Part shown: positions 25,001 to 36,091 of the stretch, piece by piece
Layout: every line of letters begins with the position of its first letter
How positions within the stretch are numbered: position 1 is the first letter of the stretch
NCBI GenBank assembly: GCA_036429605.1
Contig: CM071591.1
Span: forward strand, 3,410,001 to 3,474,000
Length of the DNA: 64,000 nucleotides
DNA from: Cladobotryum mycophilum
Taxonomy: Eukaryota; Ascomycota; Sordariomycetes; Hypocreales; Hypocreaceae
Direction: 5' to 3'
Made by a program: the position numbers and the translations under genes
The notes under the pieces: model-generated
The model's database searches: none
What the model saw: the letters and a program-made list of their open reading frames with translations, nothing else
Told to the model about the DNA's origin: nothing

Positions 25001-27722
25001 TCGTAACCCATGTGCACTCGAGTAGCCCAGTCAGATACGATGAAAGAGACCGCGCTGGACAAGTACGGGTCATCAGAGAGCCGACTTTGAAGAAACTCCA
25101 ATGAGGCACGATAAGGTCCGTTCCAGGCAATCATGTGTTCGACTTGGCTCTTTTGCTCAAGAACGTGCAGAGCGAGATCGGCAAGGTACACGGAAAGTTC
25201 ATCCGGCTCGCTGCCCTCGAAAGCGTTCGCCGTGCGCTTAACATGCGATCGGAGTCGAGAAATAGCTGCACTCATAGAGCCGAGAAGTTCCAAGGCCATG
25301 TTTTTGGCGGGCGCTGCAGTTTTGCCTCCCTCGAAGAGCTGAACCATCATAACCATCAACAGACGTAACAGAAATTCCGCAGATGGCCAGTCAGGAGAGT
25401 CTAGGCAGGTAGTGAAGTCTTCAACAAACAGATCCAGCAGGTTACGATATGGCGTATCGCCAGACTTTGTCGAGCCAATAGCACGCTTCACAATGAAATT
25501 GATAATATATGAAGCGTTTCGAAGAGCACCGTCGTTGAGAGGGGCTACCGCTGCCTCAAGTTCTTGGATAGCTACAGCATGCTGCTGCGCACCAAGAGTC
25601 TCACTTGTGATTGAGAACATGCTTTTGGGTTTTTCAGGTTGAGAATTCAACTCGTCATCCTCACTCACTTCATCGTCAAGGATTTTCTTCATCGCGGCGC
25701 GGCCATGTTCATTTGCCACAGCTCTACCAGAGCTTGCTTGAACTAGTCGCATAAGCAAGGCGGATACAGGTTGAATGCTGTTTCCATCAGACAGTTTGAA
25801 CTGCCTCGAACTCTGCTTTCCAACGGGAAGCTTTTCCAGGGACGTAAGAATATCATCGATAATGCCCTGTCTTTGATCCGGCTTTATCAAGAAGATTTGA
25901 CAGAGCATATCCATCGCGACGGTGCGAATTCCATCAAATCGTTGGACACCAATGGCTGAGTCTTTCTCAAAATATGCATTCTCCACGAAGATGAGCTTGG
26001 ACGCGGTATATTCCAGTGTGTTGATGACTGTTTCCGAGAATTCAATCTTAGTGACAAGCTCGGCGAGCATGGCGAACAGCTTCTGGCAAGAAATGAATAC
26101 AGAAGACACAGCCTTCTTATGCTTCAGCAACATTTTGAAGATGCTCGAAGATGGGCGAAGTTCTACCAAGGGGGTGATGATATCTTCGATGATGGCCTTG
26201 AAAAGGTCAATGCCTCTGTTGATGAGAGCCTCTGAGTAGAGCTGTTTTTCCACTCGGCCACCAGACAAGATTCGCAAATTGGTGCGGGCAGCCTTAATCG
26301 CCGTCTCAAGCCCCGAAAGTTGTTGGACCCATGATTCCAGACCAGCTTCATCCCAACCATCATCAATCCGAATTTCAAGACTATCAACAGTCTTGAGATT
26401 GCTATCATTCAGTTTCATAACCTGAATGAGGCTTTCTAAAGGGACCCTGTCGTAGCAGTTCAGGTTGATGACCTTTTGGATGGCACTGTGCATCTTATAC
26501 TGAGTTGCCGCGGTCAAGATGACTTCTTGGTCAGAGATTAAAGTCACAAGATGGCCATAGCCTTGTTCCATCCCCAAAGTGCATCCCACAGCGTTGAAGA
26601 CATCTCGCATGAGTATTTCCAGAGCCTCGAGAGCAGCTTCGTTGCGCTCACTCCCATCCAGGCTTCCACCAATGGGCTCCTGACGTTGAGGTGGGTCTTT
26701 CCTTCTAGATGAAAGATTGCTTGGGGCATCTGGTACATATGCCACCTCGAGGTATTCGTCTTTCTTGATACCTGAGGATGGCAGTTCTACTCTGAACGCT
26801 GGAGGTCTTCCAAGTGGAAGTGTTTGATGAGTTGGGACAGGGGGAGATATCAGCATATCCCGTGGAGAGACTGTCTGTACTTGTGCCTGTTGCTGTGAAT
26901 CAACAGGAGGGTTTGGCAGCGATGCCTGCGGTTGAGACCCCGACACATCAACAAATGATGTTTGATCAAAATCCTTCTTTGAAGGTATGGCCACCTCTAT
27001 TCTCGACGCGTTCGCTTTGTGCGCTTCATTGTTTTCTATGCGGGCTAATGGGCTAAATGGCACGGGCTCTTTTGACGGTTTCCGAGGCTTCTCTCCTTCG
27101 GGTTTCACAGCTTGAGGACTCGCTGAAACTGGCTTGGTCGCCCTGAAGTAACCTCCGACTTTATCGTAAACGGCTTTAGCGATCGGCGATAAATCTTGGG
27201 CGATGCTTCTATTCGATGGGGTATTGGATGCTCCGATAGGAACTGCTTTGAAGTTGCTACTCAAGATCAGTATTAGTCACCAAATTATCAAAGACTTTTT
27301 AGCATACTAGTTTGTCCTCTGAGAAGGTTTTAGGTCATGGAGAACGAGATCAACTGCTTGTTTGGCGTTGCGCGAAATCTGGCCCTGGCTGAGGGCTTCT
27401 TTGTTTAATCTATCGAATTCGTGACGAGGAAATAAATCAGAAATGGGTAAAGATGGGGAACCGGAGCCAATAGTTGGATCGGGAACGATATCTAGGTTGT
27501 TGTCAATAAATAAAAGAGACAAAAAACAGAGGTGGTGGCGATATAATGCAGCAACTGACCTGGGATCAAAGGAACGGTAGTGGTTTGTGGGGAATAAGGC
27601 AACGACTCTTGAAGCGTGAAGGGACGCGAGATGGTATTCTGGATCTCTGTTTGCCTCGACGCATGATGAGAACTTGTGCCATTCTCGAAGCCGCTCGCAC
27701 CATTTGGCTGCGTATTTGCCAT
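22048..27722 (-). CDS. SCC2: Sister chromatid cohesion loader Scc2/Mis4 (NIPBL orthologue)
   Basis: HEAT-repeat subunit of the Scc2-Scc4 (Mis4-Ssl3) complex, which loads cohesin on chromatin in the nucleus. Three exons: 27722-27560, 27491-27308 and 27256-22048, with introns of 68 and 51 nt. They join in phase into 1851 aa, a typical length. The first two exons encode a disordered N-terminus that includes SLPISDLFPRHEFDRLN. The junction NY/NFKAVPIG uses a split Tyr codon. The large exon holds the alpha-helical HEAT array, with recognisable repeats such as DPSTQVRDSALGLLGN and DAGVGVRKRAMKLARDIY. The C-terminus is acidic and then basic, and ends with an AT-hook-like core RKRGRPRKQ. The start MANTQPNGASG is the first in-frame ATG. 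Divergent from RPA12, 574 bp away. Confidence 0.95.
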
Positions 27723-28296
27723 TTTTTGTGAATCGTCACAACAGCCGTCAAATGCAAATGGGCATCGTCGAGAGAAGGAGGTCTTCTCGTCGGGTCACCT
27801 TCGCATGCACGTTTCCAAATGGGACGCCAAGATAAATATCGACAGGTTAAGGGTTCTGAGTTGAAACGGCAACGGATAAGTAACGACGACGGGAAGATTC
27901 TCCCATCTCAGTCTGTGGAATGAACAGAACGAACAGTGCGCAGCTTGCAAATGAGAGCGTGGACTCGATGGAAAAAATACGTGACGTTGGGAAACAATAA
28001 TGTTGGATCTTCAAAACACGGTTCGCAGCCTGAATCAACAGCCTCGTTGTAGCGAGCTAAGCTGCTGAGAGGTGCCTTCCCGTTTGTTGCCATGCAGGTG
28101 CTGGCCACTAAGAGGATGTTCCGAAACGTGGCGTACCTTATCAGTTTTTCCGGCCGATGAACCCCTGGCAAGATCTTTAGCTAGCGTCTTGCACCTCAGA
28201 TTTTCTTCAAAGCTCTTCCGCCATTGTATTATTGCATGCAGATTTGTTGGAGAAGTCGAAAAGAAGAAGAAAAAAGAAAAAGAAAATTCATAAAAC
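27723..28296. other. Divergent promoter region between SCC2 and RPA12
   Basis: 574 bp between two divergent start codons. An A-rich stretch (AAGAAGAAG and AAAAAGAAAA) lies directly before the RPA12 ATG. No separate gene seen. Confidence 0.5.
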
Positions 28297-28795
28297 ATGG
28301 CTGCCATTGGATCTCTGGTCTTCTGCACCGACTGCGGAAATCTGCTCCCCGCATCAAAGGGCAATGATCGGAATATCCTGAAATGCGAGTGCTGCGGCGC
28401 TGAGAACAAAGGTTGGTGGTTCGTTGCGCCGGCGATGGCAGGTATGCAAATGTCTAACAATGTGGCTCACCAGATACCGGCTCTACCAAAATCGTAACGA
28501 CATCGAAAGCCTCCGATTTCCCTTCATTCCTCCGACAGAAGCTCCAGTCCAACGTCCAGACAGTAGAGAGGCATAACGTGAAAACCGACAGCAAGGCCCA
28601 GGAGCAATGCCCCAAGTGTGGTGGAGACGAGGTCACATATACAAACGTGCAACTGCGAAGTGCTGATGAAGGTTCCACGATTATTTACATGTGCCAGTGT
28701 GGAAACTCGTACGAATTCCCATTGCTACTGCTGCTGCTGCTGCTACCCGCAGACACTTTTGCTAACGGCGTTGCAGGTGGCACGAGAACAACTAA
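28297..28795 (+). CDS. RPA12: DNA-directed RNA polymerase I subunit RPA12 (A12.2)
   Basis: Small zinc-ribbon subunit of RNA polymerase I. In the nucleolus its C-terminal ribbon enters the active site and drives transcript cleavage. Exons 28297-28411, 28474-28708 and 28777-28795 give 122 aa, the usual size. N-terminal ribbon: C10-x2-C13 and C30-x2-C33. C-terminal TFIIS-like ribbon: C84-x2-C87, then the hallmark RSADEGST (100-107), and the family-like ending WHENN. The last cysteine pair is C112-Q-C114, one residue shorter than the usual C-x2-C. Introns are 62 and 68 nt. The second has a perfect GCTAAC branch site and a CTG repeat before its acceptor. Convergent with the deoxyhypusine hydroxylase gene, the two stops only 52 bp apart. 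Confidence 0.92.
28728..28744 (+). repeat. (CTG)n run inside RPA12 intron 2
   Basis: Five CTG units lying between the donor (28709) and the branch site. Unspliced, they would be read as a leucine run. Confidence 0.8.
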
Positions 28796-28847
28796 GAGGC
28801 TCGGGGTCGTTGGATATATTCTAGATGCATTAAGTTTTTTTATTTGT

Positions 28848-29876
28848 TTATGCAGAGGCGCTGGCCACTTCCGGAATCAGAGCATATTCTGTTTCACCAC
28901 CCCTTTCGTACTCAGCCATGTCTAGCGCCACAATGACACTCTCCCGAACGACCTGCTCCTTGTCATGAAGGAACTTCTTCAAGATATCCTCTACGCCCTC
29001 TACTTCGCCGAGACTGCCGAGTGCCTCTGCCGCCTCGTGTCTAACCATGCTAGCCTCTTCGACATTGCTCAATGCCTCTGTGAGAGCGGGAATCGAGGCA
29101 GGGTGTGAAAGTTGGCCGAAGACAAAAGCGATTTCGTGTCGGAAAAGCGCAGAGCTATCAGTCAATCCCTTGGCTAGAGCAAGGACAGCAGGAACAGCAG
29201 TTGCACAGTCGGGAGGGGAAGCAAGGTCGCGGAGGGCGAACATTGCGCGGTATCGCATGAATAGGGGTTGGTTGACATCCATCAGGACAGCGCCCAGCTC
29301 TTCAACTGTATTTTCGGACTCGGGCATGGGGGGCGCTGGGTCGACCGAGGCAAAGTCACTTCAAGTTCTGGTTAGCGCATGCAGGATAGGTAGAATGGGG
29401 AATATTGAAAGTTACCTTTGGCGCAGCTTCTCCTGTTTTCTCTGCTCCGAGTTCTCCCATTCTATCCGATCAATGGCAATCTCACAAGTTTCTGTAACAA
29501 CCACATCTTCGCCTTCACGGTCCCGGAATTGTCGAAGAAGATCCAAGCTTGCGGCGTCACCCAGAGCACCGAGGGCTTCGGCGGCCTCGTGCCTACACAT
29601 GGGATCTTCCTTCAAGTCGGAAAGGACATTTCGCAGCGGCTCGACAGCAGCACTGTTTCCAGTCTGTCCCAGACAATAGGCAAGTTCATGTTTCAACAGG
29701 GCCGAGGGTGAGGCGAAAGCTGCGGCGATAGCCTCGATCGCCGCGACAGCATCCGATGCTGAATCCGAAGTCTTTGCGACATGTTTCAAGGAAAAGAGTG
29801 CGCGGAACCGAACCGGTAGAGGGGTCTCTTCTGAGAAGAGGCTCTGTCTCAGGGACTCGATGGTATTGTTTGACAT
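28848..29876 (-). CDS. LIA1: Deoxyhypusine hydroxylase (DOHH)
   Basis: Di-iron HEAT-repeat enzyme that hydroxylates the deoxyhypusine residue of eIF5A, the last step of hypusine synthesis, in the cytosol. Exon 1 is 29876-29416 and exon 2 is 29358-28848, with a 57-nt intron (GTAACT to TTGAAG). Total 323 aa, as usual. All four iron-binding His-Glu pairs are present: H63-E64 (LLKHELAYCLGQ), H96-E97 (CRHEAAEALGALG), H228-E229 (FRHEIAFVFGQL) and H261-E262 (VRHEAAEALGSLG). They are arranged as two symmetric halves of four HEAT repeats. The start MSNNTIESLRQSLF is the family-typical N-terminus. The junction recreates a Ser codon. Confidence 0.96.
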
Positions 29877-30149
29877 TTTTGTTTTATCCTAAATGAGCGT
29901 AATGAATTATGGGTTGGTTGAACTTCTGGTAACGACTTGTACGATCAAATCAGTAGTGTGAGGGCAAGACTATCGAAAGAAAATTTAGGTGGGGTGGATT
30001 CCGATAAGAAAAAACACCACCCCGCGCTGTCTTGCCCGCATGAAGCCGGCTCGTCGTTTCGTAGCACGGAAAACTTTTCCCTTCGGAGATGAGGCTCCTT
30101 GTAGGCAAATAAAGTGCGGTTTGATCGCAGGAAGTACCCATGTTCCGAT

Positions 30150-30221
30150 GGTTCTATGGTCTAACGGTTATGACTGCGGATTCTGATTCCGCCAGCGAGG
30201 GTTCGACTCCCTCTAGGACCT
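30150..30221 (+). tRNA. tRNA-Gln (anticodon CTG)
   Basis: A full cloverleaf can be drawn. The acceptor stem is GGTTCTA/TAGGACC with one G-T pair. The D stem is GTC/GAC. The anticodon stem GCGGA/TCCGC closes the loop TTCTGAT, with anticodon CTG at 30183-30185. The T stem GAGGG/CCCTC closes the loop TTCGACT, and the discriminator base is T. The internal promoter B box GGTTCGACTCC matches the consensus. There is no intron. It decodes CAG. Confidence 0.97.
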
Positions 30222-30231
30222 TGAGATTTCA

Positions 30232-30236
30232 TTTTT
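30232..30236 (+). terminator. RNA polymerase III terminator of tRNA-Gln
   Basis: A run of five T about 11 nt after the tRNA 3' end, the usual Pol III stop signal. A second T5 run follows at about 30241-30245. Confidence 0.7.
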
Positions 30237-30819
30237 GAAGTTTTTGGTGAAGCTTTTGATTTCGTTGTTTCGTCACTGGGGTAGCTCTATTTCTTTTTTT
30301 AACAGCACATGTATCGATTGCTGTTTCTTACAAGCAAGTACAATCCTTGCCTGTAAGTGGTCTTCTAAACTTAAGCTGCTGTTCCTCGATGTACTATCCT
30401 TGACTCAGGCTAGAAGCTTACCCTACAAGTGTCTGGTAAAAAAAATTACCCAAAATCTTTTTGGGCTCCAAGTCAATTCAGTGATTAGCCCGAATTGTTT
30501 CAGTATTTCCAAGGTTTTGGTTTTGAGTTTTTAGAGAGATTTAATTTCATATGTTCTATACGTAAGGAGTTTTCTGTAGTGAGATATGTTGCAATGTATT
30601 AGCAATGTTAGTTAGAGATTCTGCTACCAAACCGGACATATCTCCGGAATGGATCTTTTGGTAAAACAACATTCTACTACTTCTATATAAGAAATTTGAA
30701 CATGATGGTTTGCAATTTAACATTTCTCTCTCTTTTAGTTTCTGGGCAAATTTGGTCGTTATGGTCCTTGGCCATGGAAGCTTTCCTGTTCTGCTATCCC
30801 TTTGTAGACATCAAATAGA
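30237..30819. other. Gap between tRNA-Gln and the GMF 3' end
   Basis: AT-rich sequence with no conserved protein. A 99-codon frame starting at 30235 is hydrophobic, low-complexity and has no recognisable family. Confidence 0.5.
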
Positions 30820-31550
30820 TTACTCGGCCTTTAGAGAGTCTGGGATATCCTCAAGGTCGTCCTTTGATACAACGTCAAACACTCGGTTGACTTCGCTCAT
30901 GTTACGCATCAATTCCTTGGCGCCGGCATAGAGCATGCGTGTTGCGGCATTGCATGTGACGGGTAGGTAGTAGAGCATAACGTAGGGGACAGATAATCGA
31001 CCGTCGCTCTATGAATACTTTAGTCATGACCCATTAACCAGATATATATGTCCATGTCGTACCTTTGTCAACGGGTAGCTCAGGAGAACGTATCGCGGGG
31101 CGTGGTCGGGCAGCTCGTCGGCGAGCTCATCGAGGGAAGCGTATACAATCATCTCATCATCTTGGCGGACTTCGTGCGTTTCCTTATCGATATAGACTAT
31201 GGTTTGCAAAAGGATTACTGTTAGCACATGCATTTATCGTTTAATTATAAGCTGTATTGATGTCCAATGTAGCCAAAGTTGGATAACTCGGCACCAGGCA
31301 GCATGCAGAGCAATTCAGGCGGAACTTTGGGAGACATACATACAGACGACTGCTTGAGGGTCCTTTGCTCGAGATGTAGTCATACGAAACTTTCGGAGAA
31401 AGTCCTTTGTCTCGCCAGAGAACTGGTAGAGTCTTGATTCGGAGGCCTTGGATGATGATGTTTGGGTTAGCGGGGTATTCCAGATCAGAGACAGAGACAG
31501 AGACAGAGAGAGAGAGAGAGAGCTCTGGGATGGATACGAGAGCATACCAT
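30820..31550 (-). CDS. Glia maturation factor (GMF/Aim7), ADF-homology domain protein
   Basis: Small ADF/cofilin-fold protein that binds the Arp2/3 complex and promotes debranching of actin networks. Four coding exons: 31550-31548, 31446-31344, 31196-31063 and 31008-30820; 142 aa, as for other GMFs. The first coding exon contains only the ATG, followed at once by GTATGC. After a 101-nt intron the protein continues ASESRLYQFSGETKDFLRKFR. The ADF core includes SRAKDPQAVVFYIDKETHEVR, LPDHAPRYVLLSYPLT and SVPYVMLYYLP, and ends with a helix (SEVNRVFDVVSKDDLEDIP). Intron 1 contains a GA/CT microsatellite. The acceptor of intron 2 (31197) was chosen by phase. The gene is divergent from the molybdopterin-binding-domain gene. 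Confidence 0.92.
31487..31522. repeat. (AGAC)/(AG) microsatellite within GMF intron 1
   Basis: AGAC units grade into eight AG units. On the transcribed strand this is a CT-rich tract in the middle of the intron. Confidence 0.85.
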
Positions 31551-32060
31551 GTTTTGATGTTGAAAGAGATGTCTGTTATACAATTGATTGATTTATGGTG
31601 AATTAAGGATGTATATTTGAAGCCAATTCCTCGGTGCAAGGTGGATGGAATGGATAGTTTGATTCAGGAGCTGGAGCCCAATATCAAATTGACTTGACCA
31701 GAGTTGAAAGCTCCAAACCTGCCCCGCCAAACACGCGACAAGCCCAAGATTGGAACTGGCTGGCACCCAAGCTTCATGGAACGCTTACTTACCCCAATTC
31801 ACCCCACCTACCTGTACCAAGTAGGTCTACCTACACAGGCTACCTACACACCAACGTGTCCCGCAGCGTCCCGGTCCAGTCCGCGAATGGCGTCACGAGC
31901 TGGAGTGAATAATTCCTGCATCATACTATATCCAAAGTTATCTCTTCTTATCACTCGCATATTGCTTGCTCTCCAATCCCGGATCAACCTCCGCAAGTCT
32001 CATCCACCCTGTCTGTCCTACTTAGTCATTGAGAGAGATAAGATTACTCATTCCTTCTTC
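31551..32060. other. Divergent promoter region of GMF and the molybdopterin-binding-domain gene
   Basis: 510 bp. It contains a cluster of TACCTAC/GTAGGT elements around 31805-31850. No gene seen. Confidence 0.5.
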
Positions 32061-33518
32061 ATGTTTTCTCGACTATCTCAAGTTGCCAAGCACCTCTCGC
32101 CTGTTTCTTCGTCCTTTATTCCGCACACGCGACCAGCGCTAGGCAGAATGGCGTTTGCTCAGGATCCGAGTAAACGGACCATCCACACAGCGGCATGCTT
32201 AATCATTGGAGATGAGGTTCTGGGTGGAAAGGTATTTGATGCTGAGGATTGCAATGATCTGTCCCCCTTTGATTGAGTCGTCCATCATGCTAATGAGTCA
32301 CCCAAGACTGTCGATGTTAGTAAGCCCTGATTGTGCAAGTTGTGGGAGCTTGTTATACCAAATTGGCAGCTCAAAAGACGAACAGGAGTTGACTTTTTCA
32401 GACGAACTCAGCATACTTGGCGAAATGGTGTTTTGGTCTGGGAATCGTACGTTTGCCTTTTCAACTATACATCCACATGCATGATCGTATCTGACTCCCA
32501 CGACCCACTAGAATCTGAAGCGTATTGAAGTCATCGAGGATGATGAGAGTGAGATTGTTGAGGCAGTAAAACGAATGAGCGATCGATATGATTTTGTTGT
32601 GACCAGGTAAGAAAGTCGGCCATTGAGCAAACCAAGGGCCGCATATGCTAAGAAAACTCAACAGTGGTGGTATCGGACCGACGTAAGGCTACTATTGCTA
32701 CTATTTCATGAATGCTGTTTGACTCTAATTATATAGGCACGATGATATTACCTATCAGTCTATTGCCAAGGCGTTTGGACTTCCGCTCAAGTTACATCAG
32801 GGAGCGTTTGAGAAGATGAAACTGCTCTCCAAACCGCACCCGTCTCAGAAGAACTTTGACTGGAACGTCGACTCGCCTGCACTGAGGGCTAGATTGCGAA
32901 TGGTTGAGCTGCCCACCGACGAGGCTCGCGACCTGGGCGAACAAGCCATCTTCCCACATGAGGAGCTGTGGGTGCCAGTATCTGTTGTAAATGGGAATAT
33001 CCATATTCTTCCTGGCGTGCCACTTCTCTGTGAGTAACTTACAAGCGGACTTTTATGTTTCATCCCCTATATTTTCAACAATCTGATATAGTTCTTCAGT
33101 CCAGAAGCTGCTCGATGGGTTGAAGCCTCATATTTTGCCGAGACTGGTAGACCCCGAGGGCAAGGGATCGTATAGAGTCTTGATATCAACGCCCTTACCT
33201 GAGAGCGCAGTCGCAGAGTACCTCACACAGCTTGCAGCAAAAGTTGAGCCCCAAGGTATCAAAGTCGGCAGCTATCCTCGATGGGGCAGGAAGCGAAACA
33301 CTGTCACATTGGTTGGAAGGTGCGTGAAGAGTTTTTTTTTATTTTTTATCATCTACGGGATAGATTAGTGTACTCCTGTTATCTCTGCTCCCTACTGACA
33401 ACGTTGCAGGGACCAAGCGTTCATTGAGAGCCTCGTGGCTGAGGTGGAAGAGAACGTCCAGGGCAAGCGAGTCGAAACCGAAAGCGAACTCGATGAACCC
33501 GAAGGGGAGAAGCCTTAG
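32061..33518 (+). CDS. Molybdopterin-binding (MoaB/Mog-like) domain protein with eight exons
   Basis: MoaB/CinA-type molybdopterin-binding fold, related to the N-terminal domain of animal FAD synthetase (FLAD1). In fungi the exact activity is uncertain, possibly nucleotide or pyrophosphate hydrolysis. Exons: 32061-32231, 32307-32315, 32402-32446, 32512-32606, 32665-32682, 32737-33029, 33100-33319 and 33410-33518, giving 319 aa. The core reads GDEVLGGK/TVD/TNSAYLAKWCFGLGI and then SGGIGPTHDDITY (from residue 107), the signature loop of the fold. Exon 2 is only 9 nt (TVD) and exon 5 only 18 nt. Both are needed to complete conserved motifs in frame. The N-terminal 30 residues are Ser/Arg-rich without acidic residues, so a mitochondrial targeting sequence is possible. 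A start at Met30 is the alternative. Confidence 0.9.
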
Positions 33519-36081
33519 GCGGGACATTTCTTGGAGAAGTGTCGGAAGAACGCCGAGCTGGGTGGGCGCGGCATTTGCATCGATCACGACATCTCCGCGG
33601 GCTCCTGGAGAACAAGACGATACTGTGATACTGAACCATGAGGTGTATCGGGATAAGACGCATTATGAGAGAAGATGCTGGCGAGCATTCAAGTGATGGG
33701 AAATGAGAACATGCACTTCGTAGACCTTATTAGAAGGCGATTGGAATTTTCGATGTACTGAGCTACTAAATCACTTTGGGTATACAACTGAGCACATTAC
33801 CTGCATGCGAAACACCGTGTCCTACGAACTCTTCGTCACAGGCAGGTCAAGCAAAGCATGCAGAACGCACTCGTACTCTGCAAGAATCAGGATGAAGCAA
33901 TCTTTCGATGCGTACCCAGCGTGCTTCAAACCGTTTGAAAATGCATATGATTGTACTGCGCCTCGGTTCACAACCACAGGGAGAACCAACAATCCAGACA
34001 CTAAGGAAAATACCATCGCCTAGCACTGCAACAAACAGTGTTGCAAGCATGTTCTCCCCTTCCGGCGGACTGGGAGCACGATATCACGCTGATCTACTCC
34101 ACTTCGGGGGTGCCTTTTAAGCAACCAAAGTGTCCCCCGGGGGTTGAACTACGACATACTAGTACTGGGACACACCCAAGGAACGCGGGCGTTGGGCTCG
34201 GTAGATGGTCCCCCATACACGGACGGAGAGAGGGGGACGCGGAGGTGCGGGATTGCAGATCCTACAATGTTTTGTATTAAAGTTGGGCTAACAAAAAGAA
34301 GGATTTTCCTTTTTAGCTTGGTGCTCTTTTATTTTTATTTTTAATTCCGGCTCATGGGAAGGAAAAAAAAATTTTTACTTTTTTATACTTTTTTATAAAA
34401 AGGGCTCGCGTCAGTGTAAGCTGAAAAGCCTTGAGGATTGAAGGGGCATCGAATCAGATGGCCAACCCTCAACAGTGCAGAATGGAGATCAAACGCTAGA
34501 AGCAATTGCAGAAGCCACCGGGGAGTGGCCTTTTTCAGCTTCATTGATTCTTTCATGCACGTAGGTGAAATGGTGACGTGCAAGGCGGTTTGTTGGAGTT
34601 GGAGCTGTGTGTTTTTGCCCAACAATGAACCGGTTGCTCTTAATCAAGGGGGGCGTCCGTCTGGTGGTAGAGCGGTGAATGCTTTGTGGAGACTTGATAA
34701 CAATCCCATAGATGAAGTTGGAGTTGGGTTGGGTGGAGGTTCCATTTTTGCATGTGGAGTGCATCATTCTAGAAAAGCTTGAATGGTAACTTCGAATTAA
34801 GGGTCGGTAGTTGCAAAGAATGATGATGCCCTGTTCTATCAAGTTCCTGTTTAGGTAGTTGAAATTATATGAACAGTCACTTTGTGAAATGGAGTCGGTT
34901 ATTACAAGTTATGAGGAACCTTGGAATACAGGGGGCATGATACGGTCACTTGACGACTCGCCAATACTGAATCGAATGCGGAAATGTCCTAGGGATCACC
35001 GTTTGATAAGGTAAGCCTGCGAAATACTACCTCCCACCCCAGTCATTGTCTACATACCTACCGTCTTAGGCATCTGTAAATTTTACATGCCCTGTCGGGA
35101 TCAACAAGCGGATGTACTTGTAATAACTCCCAGGTCAGGGGGAGCACGGATCCAACGTTTTGATATACCTACTCACGGCCGTCTAATCGCCGGGTAAGGT
35201 AGGTTAAATAAGCTCACTTGCTTGGCATCATAGCTTGGGTTGAAAATCATGATATACGACAGCAGGGTAGCACAAAAGGAGGAGGGGAGAAAAGAGGAAG
35301 AGGAGGACGTCTGAGCACGAGAACATGGGATTGTCATCTAGGCATCAAGAAATCGATCCAAGGGCGCGTAAATGCCATCCATCCTACCCTTACTTATCAT
35401 CTAGGCGGTATTAGAGAGGGTGAGATAGTGAGTGAGAGCCCCCGGAGAAAGAGACATGGCACGGACGGACATGCCGAAGAGATGATGCACCACTTATCGT
35501 GAGAAAGGCCCGATCTGTCACCTCCTTAAGGTAGCATACAGGCCAGCTTAAAGGAGCTTGTTAGTCCGAAGTATTTCCAACAAACCAACGCGCGAAATTG
35601 GCTGGTTTCAATAAAAGGAGATGTCCGTCAACGGGAGAGGAGAGGAGAGGAGAGGAGGGGGAGGGGAGTAGAGAGAATGTGTGTATGTTTGTGACGAGAA
35701 ACAACGGCAGCCAGCCGTTTTTGCTTGTTCTTCATCTTCGTCTTCGTCTTCGTCATCTTCTTCTTCTTCTTGTGACACAATAGAGAATGGAATAGAATAG
35801 AATAGAGAGAGCCGTCAAGAAACGCCTGATTTAGCGCCGATGACGACTCATCTTGAGAGAAATCAAATCAATCGATCAGTTTTGAACGACGCGCGACCTG
35901 CATACCGCCATGCCGCTGCCGCTTGCGCGCTGTGGATGCGCATCGGTCCGGGATGGGTGGTGGGAGCATGCTTTTGCCCCCTTCTGCATGAGGTGCTGCA
36001 GGACCCCAATAAATAGAGAGAGGGAGAGGGAACTCGGAGAGAGCAACAAGACGGTAAAAGCTCCCCCCATGCAGAGAAATT

Positions 36082-36091
36082 TACGGAGTAC
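36082..36091 (-). repeat. Intergenic 10-mer GTACTCCGTA, copy 9
   Basis: Reads TACGGAGTAC on the plus strand and is followed by CTACATG. The reverse strand therefore has AGGTACTCCGTA, as in copies 6-8. Confidence 0.6.

Noticed and set aside
30235..30534. 99-codon frame directly after the tRNA
   Set aside because: Begins at the Pol III terminator; hydrophobic, AT-driven translation with no recognisable domain.
34320..34400. AT-rich patch as transposon remnant or repeat-induced mutation
   Set aside because: Only about 80 bp, with no inverted repeats, transposase or reverse-transcriptase motifs nearby.
34660..34740. tRNA-like stretch (GGTGGTAGAGCGG)
   Set aside because: Resembles a D-arm/A-box start, but no anticodon stem, T arm or acceptor pairing follows.
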